60,757 nucleotides of DNA from Lachnospiraceae bacterium. Lineage in GTDB: Bacteria; Bacillota; Clostridia; Lachnospirales; Lachnospiraceae. How positions within the stretch are numbered: the stretch's first letter is position 1; each line of letters starts with the position of its first letter. Positions 9,639 to 19,087 of the stretch are shown here, piece after piece. The stretch lies in the NCBI GenBank assembly GCA_021770755.1, contig JAETQI010000025.1, positions 1 to 60,757 of the forward strand, read 5' to 3'. The notes below the pieces were generated by a model, which had not been told where the DNA came from, made no database searches, and saw nothing but the letters and a program-made list of their open reading frames with translations. A program made the position numbers and the translations under genes.

Positions 9639-12396
9639 CCTTCTCCTCCTTCCGCTCGTATTCCAATCCCTTATCGTAACTGTATGACAACCGGTATCCA
9701 TTCAGTTCCGCCCGGTTCTTCTCATCCAGCAGCAGCACCAATTCACCACGTATCCACGATGACCGCTGCCACTGCTCCAATTCCCTGGCGTTGAGGTTTT
9801 CCAGCTCCCTGATCGTACCATCAATCATGTATCGTGTGCTGAAAATATGCGGCAGTTTCAGGCGCTGTCTGGAAATCCTGTGAGCCTGCTCAAAGTCAGG
9901 GACATCCGCCGCCAGGATTCCCGGCGAGGTCAATGGGTCCTCATCCACAAACAAAATTCTCTCATCCTGGCTCTTTTTCATCAGCAGCACTTCAATGGAT
10001 GATTCGCTGTCCCGCACACAAGCCTCTGACAATTTTTCATCAGACTTCTCCGGATTGACTAACAGATCGTCAATTCCCTTTTTAGGCTTCGGCTCCATCA
10101 TCAGATATTTGTCCGCACGCCGCTCTTTCTGCTGCTTCTTCTCCTCATACTTGGCAACGGCATTCCTGTATTGTTCGCCTTCCAGCCCCAGATCATCCTC
10201 CTCATCATAGACCCGCTGGACCAGGTCTGGAATTTCTTTGGGTATCTCTACTGTATCAGCGAGCACTTTGTCTGTCCTCATCAGATGATACGCTCCATAT
10301 ATAGTCTCCGTACCAGAATCATATAGAGCCGCCTCTTCCTGCAGTATGATACATTCCGGCATCTGTAATCGTCTGGGTCTGACCCGCTTATGCCTGTGTA
10401 GCCTTCCAATCCGCTGCAACAGCAAGTCGGCAGGGCAAAGCTGTGTCACCATGATATCCGCGTCGTAATCCAGGGACTGTTCCAACACTTGCGTGCCGAT
10501 CAGAATCAGTCGTTTTCTGTCGCCCTCCCCAGATGTTTTTCCCATCTTTTCAAGCACCAATTGCTCCTTTGCCATCCGATCCGGCATGGTAAACTGTGCA
10601 TGGTATAAAATAACATGGTATCCTTCCATCTGCCTGCTGCACTCCGCATAAAGTTCCTGGGCTTTTTTGACCGTATTTGCTATAATGCAGGCACACCCGC
10701 CTTCCTCCAGACGATCTCCCAGCAAATCGAACATTTCCTGTGTGGAGCAGATTCTTCTTATCCGGACGCATTTTTCCGCCACCTGACATGGAACGGCTTC
10801 CTGTCCGATCGATTCCCCGTCTGTCCATGTGATGAGCGGATAAGCCTTACTCTTCTGCCACCCTTCCTTAGACTGTGTGATCTCTGCCTTGCGCTTATTT
10901 AAACGATACTTTGAATAAGCTTTCACATAGCATTCGACAAGTTCCCTCCGTCGCTCAGATGGCAAAGTCGCCGACAACAGTATGACTGGCACCCCGTACG
11001 CTGCCATCCATTGAAGCGAACGTTTCAGATATTCGTACATATAGAGATCATACGCGTGGCACTCATCGATCACGACTACTTTTCCTGCCAGTCCGATATG
11101 CCTTAGCATAAAATGCCGCTTCCGCAAGGACGCCATAAGAAACTGGTCAACTGTACCGATCACAAAATTGGACAACAACGCCTTTTTATTCCCCTGAAAC
11201 CACGGATGGACTTCCAGCGCATCCTCACTGTCCTCTCCATTTGCTATGCTGGCTCTGCTCTCCATTAACAGACGGTTATATTGCTCATGAAATTCCGCGG
11301 AACCATGCGCCAGACAGATTGCATTTCTCATTCCCTCCGATACATGGCCGCTCCACGCATACAGCCTGTCAAACAGGCCGTTGCTGGTTGCCTGGGTAGG
11401 AAGGCCGAAGAAAATGCCGCCCTCCTGTTTTCTGCAAGCCAACACTTCCGCCGCCGATAGCGCCGCCTCGGTCTTCCCGATTCCCATCTGAGCCTCGAGC
11501 ACAAAAAGCCCCGGATTCTCACAGGCATTGACGATGTGAAACAGCGCTTCCTGAATCTCATTGGGTGGAAATCCAAAGCGGTCTTTAAATATATTCTGAT
11601 CCATGTAATTGACTTCCGAGCGCCAGCTATCCGGAAATTTCAGCCTGCGCCATCCGTCGCGAACTCTCTTGGGATACAGCCCTTCATCCCCGTACTCATC
11701 AATTGATACCAACGGAAAATAGGTGGAATTGCTTGCGATCCAGTCTGCTGCGATGAGAAGCCCTGATAACAGCACCTGCGCTCCGAGCGTGACCTCCGGC
11801 AACTCGTGAACAGACTGGATTCCTGCTATTTCAAGCGCCCTGCCGACAATCTCGTGCCACGAATCTTTCCATATCTTTTTCACAGTATCATCGCATTCTG
11901 CGCCAAAGAAATTAACCGGATAAACCTTTATCAGATCCGCCACACCCATGACAACAATACTGCTATCTGGTTTCCCGTGATGTGCCCCGACGATCATTGC
12001 TATCTTTTCATCCAGCTCAAACTCATTGGTGTCACTCTGGAGAATCCACTGCCCCGCATAGGCATGCGGCGTCTTTCCTGGTTCCCGGTATTCCTGATTG
12101 ACCACATAGCCACTTGCTGTTACGTCCTCATATTTTTCCGGGCAGGATTTTGTAATGATATGTTGAAAATAAGATGTTGCCTTGCCAATATCATGCACTG
12201 CAGCAAGAAAAGCCGCGATCACCATAAACTGGTCATAGTCCATTCCGGATGCGTTGATCACAGCTTCCGGAATCCATGATGCGACCAGCTTCCTCATAAC
12301 TCCGGCCGTGTCTTCCAGGTGCATCCACAGCGGAAGCCACATCTGCCCTGTATCCGGGCTCGATTTTGCCATTAATTGGCGATACTGCTCTGTCAT
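9619..12396 (-). CDS. cas3: Cas3 nuclease-helicase
   Basis: Cas3 is recruited by Cascade to unwind and degrade target DNA. With the start at 12396 it has 925 residues. The HD nuclease comes first: His26, His68-Asp69 in VHDIGK, His111, His139-His140 and Asp218 in AADW. The SF2 helicase follows: Walker A QMGIGKT at 303-309, DECH at 444-447, SAT at 475-477 and a QRIGRLHRH motif VI around residue 655. The frame is open to 12462, but that ATG lies inside the preceding lipoprotein gene. ATG 12396 has a GAAAGGGCTG ribosome site. Only 49 bases separate it from the lipoprotein stop and no terminator is visible there, so transcription may enter from upstream. All helicase and HD residues appear intact. 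Confidence 0.96.
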   Translation of the reverse strand: MTEQYRQLMAKSSPDTGQMWLPLWMHLEDTAGVMRKLVASWIPEAVINASGMDYDQFMVIAAFLAAVHDIGKATSYFQHIITKSCPEKYEDVTASGYVVNQEYREPGKTPHAYAGQWILQSDTNEFELDEKIAMIVGAHHGKPDSSIVVMGVADLIKVYPVNFFGAECDDTVKKIWKDSWHEIVGRALEIAGIQSVHELPEVTLGAQVLLSGLLIAADWIASNSTYFPLVSIDEYGDEGLYPKRVRDGWRRLKFPDSWRSEVNYMDQNIFKDRFGFPPNEIQEALFHIVNACENPGLFVLEAQMGIGKTEAALSAAEVLACRKQEGGIFFGLPTQATSNGLFDRLYAWSGHVSEGMRNAICLAHGSAEFHEQYNRLLMESRASIANGEDSEDALEVHPWFQGNKKALLSNFVIGTVDQFLMASLRKRHFMLRHIGLAGKVVVIDECHAYDLYMYEYLKRSLQWMAAYGVPVILLSATLPSERRRELVECYVKAYSKYRLNKRKAEITQSKEGWQKSKAYPLITWTDGESIGQEAVPCQVAEKCVRIRRICSTQEMFDLLGDRLEEGGCACIIANTVKKAQELYAECSRQMEGYHVILYHAQFTMPDRMAKEQLVLEKMGKTSGEGDRKRLILIGTQVLEQSLDYDADIMVTQLCPADLLLQRIGRLHRHKRVRPRRLQMPECIILQEEAALYDSGTETIYGAYHLMRTDKVLADTVEIPKEIPDLVQRVYDEEDDLGLEGEQYRNAVAKYEEKKQQKERRADKYLMMEPKPKKGIDDLLVNPEKSDEKLSEACVRDSESSIEVLLMKKSQDERILFVDEDPLTSPGILAADVPDFEQAHRISRQRLKLPHIFSTRYMIDGTIRELENLNARELEQWQRSSWIRGELVLLLDEKNRAELNGYRLSYSYDKGLEYERKEEKDAGEGV

Positions 12397-12445
12397 TTTA
12401 TCAGCCCTTTCTAAAATTATCATTCCAGGTCGCAGAATACTAATT

Positions 12446-13627
12446 TCATTTAATACTCCCATGATCCGTCACTTTGACGCCCACCTTTGGCATTGACGAA
12501 ATATCGGCAGAGACAGCAAGTTCACCGCTGTACATCGCTCTCACAAGGGCGCGGTAATCGTCCTCCGTAAAGGTGTCGCACCAAAGCGTGCTCCGGATCG
12601 GCAACTGTACGTAATTCTCCTCCGGTTCTTCCGAGACGATTCCTAAGTTTTCGAGCTTTCCTGCGTAATCACTCCATCTTCCGTCCCGTATGCCTGTGAG
12701 CACATCCCTGACAGTCTCGGTGAGTCCCTTCATCGCCGATGTGACCGTCATACCTTGTCCGTATCGCCCGTCAATGACAGCCTGCTGGTCGGAGTCGACA
12801 CCGATCACCTTTCCACCATGCTTTGCCGCCGCTTCCGCCGCCGATGTATAGATCTCACCGCCACATGCAAAGACAACCTCCACGCCCTTATCGCCATACC
12901 ATGTATCAATAACACCTGTAATTTCATCATCTCCGTAAAACTGGCCGCCATATACGTACTCTACCTCGACCGCATCCGTGACACCAAGCTCCGACGCTGC
13001 CGCATCGATCCCCTGCACATAACCGTATCCAAACCGTTGGACCGCCGGAGCGGATATACCCCCAAGAAATCCAAGGTGCCTGTAGCCAGATCTCACGGCC
13101 GCATACCCCGCCATGTATCCCGCAAGCTCCTCCTGGTATGTACAGCAGTATACATTCTTCTCCCTGTAATAATCCGTCACGTTGTAATCCGCCGGGTTTC
13201 CTGTATAATCCTCCCCCACACCTTTCTCACAGATGTCGCCCGCACTGACAGCAAGCGCCACAAATTTCACATCGGGATACTGTTCTGGCTGCGAGACGAC
13301 CGCCTCCGCAAACCGATACCCCGGCATAACGATCACATTGGCGCCTTCGGATACCGCTTTATCCACGCTCGCATCCCGCGCCTCATCGGAATCACTGTCA
13401 GGCTTGTAATACACAAACGGCACGTCGTTGATCTCTGACCAGTTCCTACATGCCTCGTATGTCGTCTGGTTAAATCCCTGGTCTGTGATATCGCCTGAAT
13501 CTGTGATCATCGCGATACTCATGTCTGTACCGTTCATGTCCACTTCCATGTCCGCATTTGTACCGCACGCCATTAGTGCGATTATCATAACAGCAGCCGG
13601 CACCAACGCCAGTCCTTTTCTCCTCAT
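12446..13627 (-). CDS. BMP/PnrA-family lipoprotein (nucleoside-binding ABC component)
   Basis: This 393-residue exported lipoprotein has a type II signal peptide (MRRKG, hydrophobic core, lipobox ALMAC) and a periplasmic-binding fold of the BMP/PnrA family. The family signatures are clear: an SIAMITDSGDITDQGFNQ block early on and a GGEIYTSAAEAAAKHGGKVIGVDSDQQ block near residue 265. PnrA-type proteins bind purine nucleosides for an ABC importer; no permease or ATPase genes are in the window. The start at 13627 is chosen for its GGAGG ribosome site; the open frame begins ten codons earlier. Its place directly after purA fits a purine-salvage role, but the ligand is not proven by sequence. Confidence 0.88.
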   Translation of the reverse strand: MRRKGLALVPAAVMIIALMACGTNADMEVDMNGTDMSIAMITDSGDITDQGFNQTTYEACRNWSEINDVPFVYYKPDSDSDEARDASVDKAVSEGANVIVMPGYRFAEAVVSQPEQYPDVKFVALAVSAGDICEKGVGEDYTGNPADYNVTDYYREKNVYCCTYQEELAGYMAGYAAVRSGYRHLGFLGGISAPAVQRFGYGYVQGIDAAASELGVTDAVEVEYVYGGQFYGDDEITGVIDTWYGDKGVEVVFACGGEIYTSAAEAAAKHGGKVIGVDSDQQAVIDGRYGQGMTVTSAMKGLTETVRDVLTGIRDGRWSDYAGKLENLGIVSEEPEENYVQLPIRSTLWCDTFTEDDYRALVRAMYSGELAVSADISSMPKVGVKVTDHGSIK

Positions 13628-13734
13628 CAATTTATCCTCCGTTAACATACGCAGCACGGAGCTGTGTATGATCGAGCAGTGCGCCGAGCGTGCGCCGCCT
13701 TAGCGGCATATTTCCTCTGGGTGCCCGTGCGCAT

Positions 13735-13772
13735 AAAAAGCCAAAGGCAGACACCGCTCACTGCCTTTGGCT
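13735..13772 (-). terminator. Rho-independent terminator after purA
   Basis: An 11-bp perfect stem (GCCAAAGGCAG at 13740-13750 with CTGCCTTTGGC at 13761-13771) encloses a 10-base loop. On the minus strand it is followed by a run of five T residues. It lies 16 bases downstream of the purA stop and should end the purine transcript, so the lipoprotein and possibly the cas operon need another promoter. Confidence 0.9.
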
Positions 13773-13788
13773 CTTGATCTTATCTATT

Positions 13789-15087
13789 TTATTTTGTCCC
13801 CTTTAATCGACTCTTTCTGTATATGATATCGTCCCTTGCCGGCCCGTTGCTCACGAGTGTGATCGGATAGCCGATCTGTTCCTCGATAAACTCCACATAC
13901 CTGCGGCAATTCTCAGGAAGCTCGTCGTAATTCCGGATCCCCCTGATATCCGTCTTCCAGCCCGGAAGTGTCGTGAACACCGGCTTTGCCTTCTCCAGCT
14001 TTGCTGTGACAGGGAACTGCGTCGTGACCTCGCCGTCTATCTCATATCCGGTACATACCGGTATCTCGTCGAGATATCCGAGCACATCAAGCACGGTAAA
14101 GCAGACATCGGTCGTTCCCTGTAAGCGGCAGCCGTATTTGGACGCCACGCAGTCAAACCATCCCATGCGCCTGGGGCGTCCTGTTGTCGCACCGTACTCT
14201 CCGCCGTCTCCGCCGCGCCGTCTGAGTTCGTCAGCCTCATCACCAAATATTTCCGACACAAAAGCGCCCGCGCCGACAGACGACGAATATGCCTTGCAAA
14301 CCGTATAGATCTCTTTGATCTCATAGGGCGGTATCCCTGCACCGATCGCACCGTACGCCGCAAGTGTCGACGAGGAGGTCACCATCGGGTAGATGCCGTG
14401 ATCAGGGTCTTTTAAGGTGCCAAGCTGTCCTTCGAGGAGAATGTTCTTCCCCGCCCTCAATGCTTCGTCGAGATACGCGGACACATCACATACATACGGC
14501 GCGATCATATCCCTGTACTCGTGCAGTGTCGCAAGAAGCTCTGACGGAACGATCGCGGGCTTATGGTACAGATGCTCCAGGATCACATTTTTCTGCTCTG
14601 TCACCCGCTCGACCTTCTCCTTCAATAGTTCCTCGTCAAAAAGTTCGCTCACCTGGAAACCGATCTTTGCATATTTGTCAGAATAAAACGGCGCGATGCC
14701 TGACTTCGTGGAGCCGAACGATTTCCCGCCCAGACGCTCCTCCTCATACTGGTCAAACAGCACATGATACGGCATCACGATCTGTGCCCTGTCTGACACC
14801 AGGATCTTTGGCATCGGTACATTCCTGTCCGTGATCGACTTGATCTCTCCGATCAGGATCGGAATATCCAGCGCCACGCCGTTGCCGATAATACTCGTCG
14901 TATGATTATAAAATACTCCTGAAGGCAGGGTGTGAAGTGCAAACTTGCCATAATTGTTCACGATCGTGTGACCTGCATTTGCGCCCCCCTGAAAACGGAT
15001 AACAATATCTGCCTCGCGTGCGAGCATATCGGTAATCTTACCTTTTCCCTCGTCGCCCCAATTAGCTCCTACTACTGCTTTTACCAT
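13789..15087 (-). CDS. purA: Adenylosuccinate synthetase
   Basis: PurA makes adenylosuccinate from IMP, aspartate and GTP, the first committed step to AMP. The GTP-binding N-terminus AVVGANWGDEGKGKITD and the NAGHTI motif are intact, as is the GRPRRMGWFD block. Start ATG 15087 (432 residues) is preferred over the ATG two codons upstream because the GGAGG ribosome site is correctly spaced only for it. Length is normal (about 430). A promoter-like element lies at 15189-15217 and a terminator follows, so purA can be expressed on its own. Confidence 0.97.
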   Translation of the reverse strand: MVKAVVGANWGDEGKGKITDMLAREADIVIRFQGGANAGHTIVNNYGKFALHTLPSGVFYNHTTSIIGNGVALDIPILIGEIKSITDRNVPMPKILVSDRAQIVMPYHVLFDQYEEERLGGKSFGSTKSGIAPFYSDKYAKIGFQVSELFDEELLKEKVERVTEQKNVILEHLYHKPAIVPSELLATLHEYRDMIAPYVCDVSAYLDEALRAGKNILLEGQLGTLKDPDHGIYPMVTSSSTLAAYGAIGAGIPPYEIKEIYTVCKAYSSSVGAGAFVSEIFGDEADELRRRGGDGGEYGATTGRPRRMGWFDCVASKYGCRLQGTTDVCFTVLDVLGYLDEIPVCTGYEIDGEVTTQFPVTAKLEKAKPVFTTLPGWKTDIRGIRNYDELPENCRRYVEFIEEQIGYPITLVSNGPARDDIIYRKSRLKGTK

Positions 15088-15188
15088 TGACATACCTCCG
15101 GTTCTTTTTCAGATTCATGTATGCGGGCAGGTTTACCACACCCGCTGTTCCATGTGAAGCGCACAATGTACGCCCCACACCGCTATTA

Positions 15189-15217
15189 ATCATACAACTT
15201 TTTGGCAGAGAAGTAAA
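15189..15217 (-). promoter_or_regulatory. Candidate purA promoter
   Basis: On the minus strand TTTACT (15217-15212) and TATGAT (15194-15189) are separated by 17 bases, matching the vegetative -35/-10 layout. The 100-base untranslated leader that follows contains a hairpin (GCGGG at 15123-15127 with CCCGC at 15141-15145). No known purine riboswitch core was recognised. Confidence 0.5.
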
Positions 15218-15225
15218 GACTATTT

Positions 15226-16677
15226 TCAGACACTGATCTCCGCCCGGATGCCCAGCTCGGACTGGTTTTCTTCGAGCACCGGTTTTACCACATTGGCAAG
15301 GAAACTGTCGACCTGCACGGGCGATCTGCCCACATACCTGGACGGATCCATCGCCGCCTGCAGCTCTTCCAGCGTCAGATTGAACTCCGGATCGGCTGCG
15401 ATCAGCTCCAGCAGGTTGTTGTCCTTTCCCTCCACCTTGACATTCTTTCCGGCTTCCATCGAAAGCGTCCTGATCTTCTCGTGGAGCTCCTGCCTGTTTC
15501 CGCCGTTCTTGACCGCGTCCATCATGATGTTCTCCGTCGCCATGAATGGCAGCTCCGCCATCAGATGCTTCGTGATCACCTTATCGTAGACCACAAGGCC
15601 GTCAACCACATTGAGGCACAGATCGAGAATGCCGTCAATTGCAAGAAATCCTTCAGGGATCGATAGTCTCTTATTCGCCGAGTCGTCGAGTGTCCGCTCA
15701 AACCACTGTGTCGCGGAAGTGATCGCAGGGTTCAGTGCATCGACCATCACATAGCGGGACAGCGACGCGATGCGTTCTGAGCGCATCGGATTCCGCTTGT
15801 ACGCCATCGCGGACGAACCGATCTGATTCTTTTCAAAAGGCTCTTCCACTTCCTTCAAATGCTGCAGCAGCCTGATATCATTTGACATTTTGTGTGCACT
15901 TGCCGCGATCCCTGCCAGGATATTTGCCACCCTGGTATCCACTTTTCTCGAATACGTCTGTCCTGACACGGCATAGCACGCCTTGAACCCCATCTTCTCC
16001 GCGATCATCGGATCGATCTTGTCGATCGTCTCCTGATCGCCCTCAAACAGTTCCAGAAAACTTGCCTGTGTGCCCGTCGTTCCTTTCGAACCAAGCAGCT
16101 TTAAGCTTCCCATCACATACTCCAGATCTTCCAGATCCATCAGAAACTCCTGCATCCAGAGTGTGGCGCGCTTCCCGACAGTCGTGGGCTGTGCCGGCTG
16201 GAAATGCGTGAACGCGAGCGTTGGCAGGCTCTTGTACTTCTCCGCGAATTCTGCAAGTTCACTGATCACGTTCACAAGCTTCCTGTGCACGAGCTTTAAC
16301 GCCTCGTTCATCACGATGATGTCCGTATTGTCCCCCACATAACAGGAAGTCGCCCCCAGATGGATAATGCCTGCCGCCTTCGGGCACTGCTGCCCGTAAG
16401 CATAGACATGGCTCATGACATCATGGCGGACAAGCTTCTCGCGCTCCCTTGCAACCTCGTAGTTGATGTCCTCGGCATGTGCTTTCAGCTCGTCGATCTG
16501 CTCCTGGGAGATGACCGGCTTTCCGTTCTCGCTCAGTCCCAGCTCCATCTCCGTCTCCGCAAGGGCGATCCAGAGCCGTCTCCATGTGCAAAACTTCATA
16601 TCCTGTGAAAAAATATACTGCATTTCCTTGCTGGCATAGCGCTCAGAAAGGGGGCTTGTGTATCTGTCTGTACTCAT
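15226..16677 (-). CDS. purB: Adenylosuccinate lyase
   Basis: PurB acts twice in purine synthesis: it cleaves SAICAR to AICAR and adenylosuccinate to AMP, releasing fumarate each time. The fumarate lyase signature GSSAMAYKRNPMRSE is present, as is the TSCYVGDNTD nucleotide-binding segment. The start at 16677 (MSTDRYTSPL, 483 residues) follows an AAGGAGAAGAG-like ribosome site; the longer frame to 16773 overlaps purF and is not conserved-looking. It lies 34 bases downstream of purF in the same operon. Confidence 0.96.
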   Translation of the reverse strand: MSTDRYTSPLSERYASKEMQYIFSQDMKFCTWRRLWIALAETEMELGLSENGKPVISQEQIDELKAHAEDINYEVAREREKLVRHDVMSHVYAYGQQCPKAAGIIHLGATSCYVGDNTDIIVMNEALKLVHRKLVNVISELAEFAEKYKSLPTLAFTHFQPAQPTTVGKRATLWMQEFLMDLEDLEYVMGSLKLLGSKGTTGTQASFLELFEGDQETIDKIDPMIAEKMGFKACYAVSGQTYSRKVDTRVANILAGIAASAHKMSNDIRLLQHLKEVEEPFEKNQIGSSAMAYKRNPMRSERIASLSRYVMVDALNPAITSATQWFERTLDDSANKRLSIPEGFLAIDGILDLCLNVVDGLVVYDKVITKHLMAELPFMATENIMMDAVKNGGNRQELHEKIRTLSMEAGKNVKVEGKDNNLLELIAADPEFNLTLEELQAAMDPSRYVGRSPVQVDSFLANVVKPVLEENQSELGIRAEISV

Positions 16678-16711
16678 ACTCTTCTCCTTGTCTCCCATAC
16701 TTTTCCAAATC

Positions 16712-18160
16712 CTATCTGTCAAAATCACCCCGGATATCCTGCGTCGGCGGCTCCATCGGATAATTGCCGTCAAAGCACCCGGTGCAGATACCCAGTCCGT
16801 CCACCATACCTTTTAATCTGTCTATATTCAGATATCCAAGCGAATCAGCGCCTATGATCTCCCTGATCTCGTCGATGGTCCTGTTGTTCGCGATCAGCTC
16901 GCCCTTCTCTGGAACATCTGTTCCAAAATAGCACGGCCACAGAAACGGCGGAGAACTGATGCGGACATGGACTTCCCTCGCCCCGGCTTCCCGCAGCATC
17001 CGCACGATCCTGTCCGAAGTCGTCCCGCGCACGATCGAGTCATCGATCATGATGACCCGCTTTCCGTTGACTGCCTCCTTTAAGACATTGAGCTTTACCT
17101 TTACGCTCGACTCGCGACTGCTCTGCTTTGGCTTGATAAACGTCCTGCCAACATATCCGTTTTTCACAAAAGCAGTGCCGTAAGGGATCCCCGACTGCAG
17201 CGAGTAGCCGAGCGCCGCCGCATTGCCCGACTCTGGTACGCCCACGACAAGATCCGCCGCCACAGGTGAATCCATGGCGAGAAAACGTCCTGCCTGAATG
17301 CGCGACGCGTACACGCTCACACCATCGATATGGCTGTCCGGCCGTGCGAAATAGATATACTCAAAGATACATCGCGCCTCCTGCCCTTTTGGAACGGCGC
17401 GCGACAAATCAGAGACGATACCACCGTCAGGCGTGACCGTAACCGTCTCCCCCGGAAGCACATCCCGCACGAACTCCGCGCCGATCGTATCCAGCGCGCA
17501 GGTCTCCGAGGTGATGATATAGCTGTTCTCCCGCTTTCCGATGCAGAGCGGCTTAAAACCATACGGATCCCTTGCGCCGATTAGTTTTCTCGGACTCATG
17601 ACCACCAGGGAATACGCGCCCTTGATCTTCTGACATGCCCTGTTCACAGCTTCCTCAACCGTCTTTGTGTTCAGCCGCTCCCGCGCGATATGGTAAGCGA
17701 TCACCTCCGAGTCGATCGTCGTCTGGAAAATGGCGCCTGTGTATTCGAGATCATGCCGAAGCTCCGCCGCGTTGATCAGATTGCCGTTGTGCGCCAGTGC
17801 CAGTGTACCCTTCACATAGTTTAATACCAGTGGCTGGGCATTTTCCCGCGTGGAAGCCCCTGCCGTCGAGTAGCGCACATGTCCTACGCCGATATCGCCC
17901 CTCATTGTATCCAGGCTATCCTGTGTGAACACTTCATTGACAAGCCCCATACCTTTATGGGAAGTCACTTTTCCCTTCGGTCCGTCCGTCTCGCTGACTG
18001 CGATCCCGCAGCTCTCCTGTCCCCTGTGCTGCAGCGCAAAGAGCCCGTAATAGATCGTAGAAGCGACATCCTGTCCGTCAAAATCGTAGATGCCAAAGAC
18101 GCCGCACGCCTCCTTCAAGCCTGTCCCGTCAAGATTTCTGTCGATATCTTCATTATACAT
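16712..18160 (-). CDS. purF: Amidophosphoribosyltransferase
   Basis: PurF catalyses the first step of purine synthesis, converting PRPP and glutamine to phosphoribosylamine. The N-terminal nucleophile cysteine is Cys19 in EACGVFGIYD, so an 18-residue propeptide would be removed, as in the Bacillus enzyme. The PRPP loop VIMIDDSIVRGTTSDR is intact. Cysteines in RCIFEY, WPCYFG and GICTGCFD match the 4Fe-4S ligands of the Bacillus-type, oxygen-sensitive form. Length is 482 residues. It sits between purC and purB with a 32-base gap to purC. Confidence 0.97.
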   Translation of the reverse strand: MYNEDIDRNLDGTGLKEACGVFGIYDFDGQDVASTIYYGLFALQHRGQESCGIAVSETDGPKGKVTSHKGMGLVNEVFTQDSLDTMRGDIGVGHVRYSTAGASTRENAQPLVLNYVKGTLALAHNGNLINAAELRHDLEYTGAIFQTTIDSEVIAYHIARERLNTKTVEEAVNRACQKIKGAYSLVVMSPRKLIGARDPYGFKPLCIGKRENSYIITSETCALDTIGAEFVRDVLPGETVTVTPDGGIVSDLSRAVPKGQEARCIFEYIYFARPDSHIDGVSVYASRIQAGRFLAMDSPVAADLVVGVPESGNAAALGYSLQSGIPYGTAFVKNGYVGRTFIKPKQSSRESSVKVKLNVLKEAVNGKRVIMIDDSIVRGTTSDRIVRMLREAGAREVHVRISSPPFLWPCYFGTDVPEKGELIANNRTIDEIREIIGADSLGYLNIDRLKGMVDGLGICTGCFDGNYPMEPPTQDIRGDFDR

Positions 18161-18192
18161 AAATTTTTTCTTTTCTCCCCGATCATCCGTGC

Positions 18193-19065
18193 TTATACGA
18201 ACGCTTTTCCTGTGAGCAGCTCAAACGCTTCCCTGTATTTGTCAACTGTCTTGATAACAACTTCATCCGGCAGCAGGTTGTCATTGTCCGGATTTGCCTT
18301 GAGCCAGTCGCGCACGAACTGCTTGTCGAAAGAGGGCTGACCCTTTCCTGCCTCATAGCCTTGCAGCGGCCAGAAGCGCGAGCTGTCCGGTGTGAGCATC
18401 TCGTCGCCCAGCACCACATTGCCATTCTCGTCAAGACCGAACTCAAACTTGGTATCCGCGATGATGATCCCCTTGCTCAGCGCGTACGCCGCACACTTAT
18501 TGTAAAGGGCGATCGTGGCATCCTTGATCTTCGCGGCATACGCTTCACCCTTTCCGGGAAACTTTGCCTCGAGTACCTCGATACTCCGCTCAAAAGAAAT
18601 GTTCTCGTCATGCAGCCCGATCTCCGCCTTTGTGCTTGGCGTGTAGATCGGCTCAGGAAGCTTCTCAGACTCCTTTAATCCTTCCGGAAGCCGGATGCCG
18701 CACACCGTACCGTTTTCCTGATAGCTCACCCAGCCGCTACCCGTGATATAACCGCGCACGATACACTCGATCGGGATCATCTCGAGCTTGCGGCACATCA
18801 TGCTGTTGCCGTCAAACCTGTCATTCTGGAAAAATTCGGGCATATCCCTGACATCGACAGAGATCATGTGGTTTGGCACGACATCCTTTGTGAAATCAAA
18901 CCAGAACTTTGACATCTGTGTGAGTATCGCACCCTTTTTCGTGATCTGATTCTTCAGGATCACATCGAAAGCGGAGATCCTGTCCGTCGCCACGATGATC
19001 AGACTATCCCCGTTGTCATATACCTCACGTACCTTGCCCTCTTTGATTGGTGCAAATTCCTGCAT
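18193..19065 (-). CDS. purC: SAICAR synthetase
   Basis: PurC joins aspartate to CAIR to give SAICAR. The start at 19065 (MQEFAPIKEGKVREVYD) follows an AGGAGGAAGAAACA ribosome site; the longer open frame to 19257 is antisense-like overlap with the next gene. The signatures IPIECIVRGYITGSGW and the C-terminal DTKFEFG block are intact in about 290 residues. It lies only 22 bases after the membrane coiled-coil gene, so the purine genes may share a transcript with the uncharacterised genes upstream. Confidence 0.96.
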   Translation of the reverse strand: MQEFAPIKEGKVREVYDNGDSLIIVATDRISAFDVILKNQITKKGAILTQMSKFWFDFTKDVVPNHMISVDVRDMPEFFQNDRFDGNSMMCRKLEMIPIECIVRGYITGSGWVSYQENGTVCGIRLPEGLKESEKLPEPIYTPSTKAEIGLHDENISFERSIEVLEAKFPGKGEAYAAKIKDATIALYNKCAAYALSKGIIIADTKFEFGLDENGNVVLGDEMLTPDSSRFWPLQGYEAGKGQPSFDKQFVRDWLKANPDNDNLLPDEVVIKTVDKYREAFELLTGKAFV

Positions 19066-19087
19066 TGTTTCTTCCTCCTCATTATAA

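Noticed and set aside
15088-15225. Purine riboswitch upstream of purA
   Set aside because: A hairpin is present, but the conserved junction sequence of the purine riboswitch was not found.
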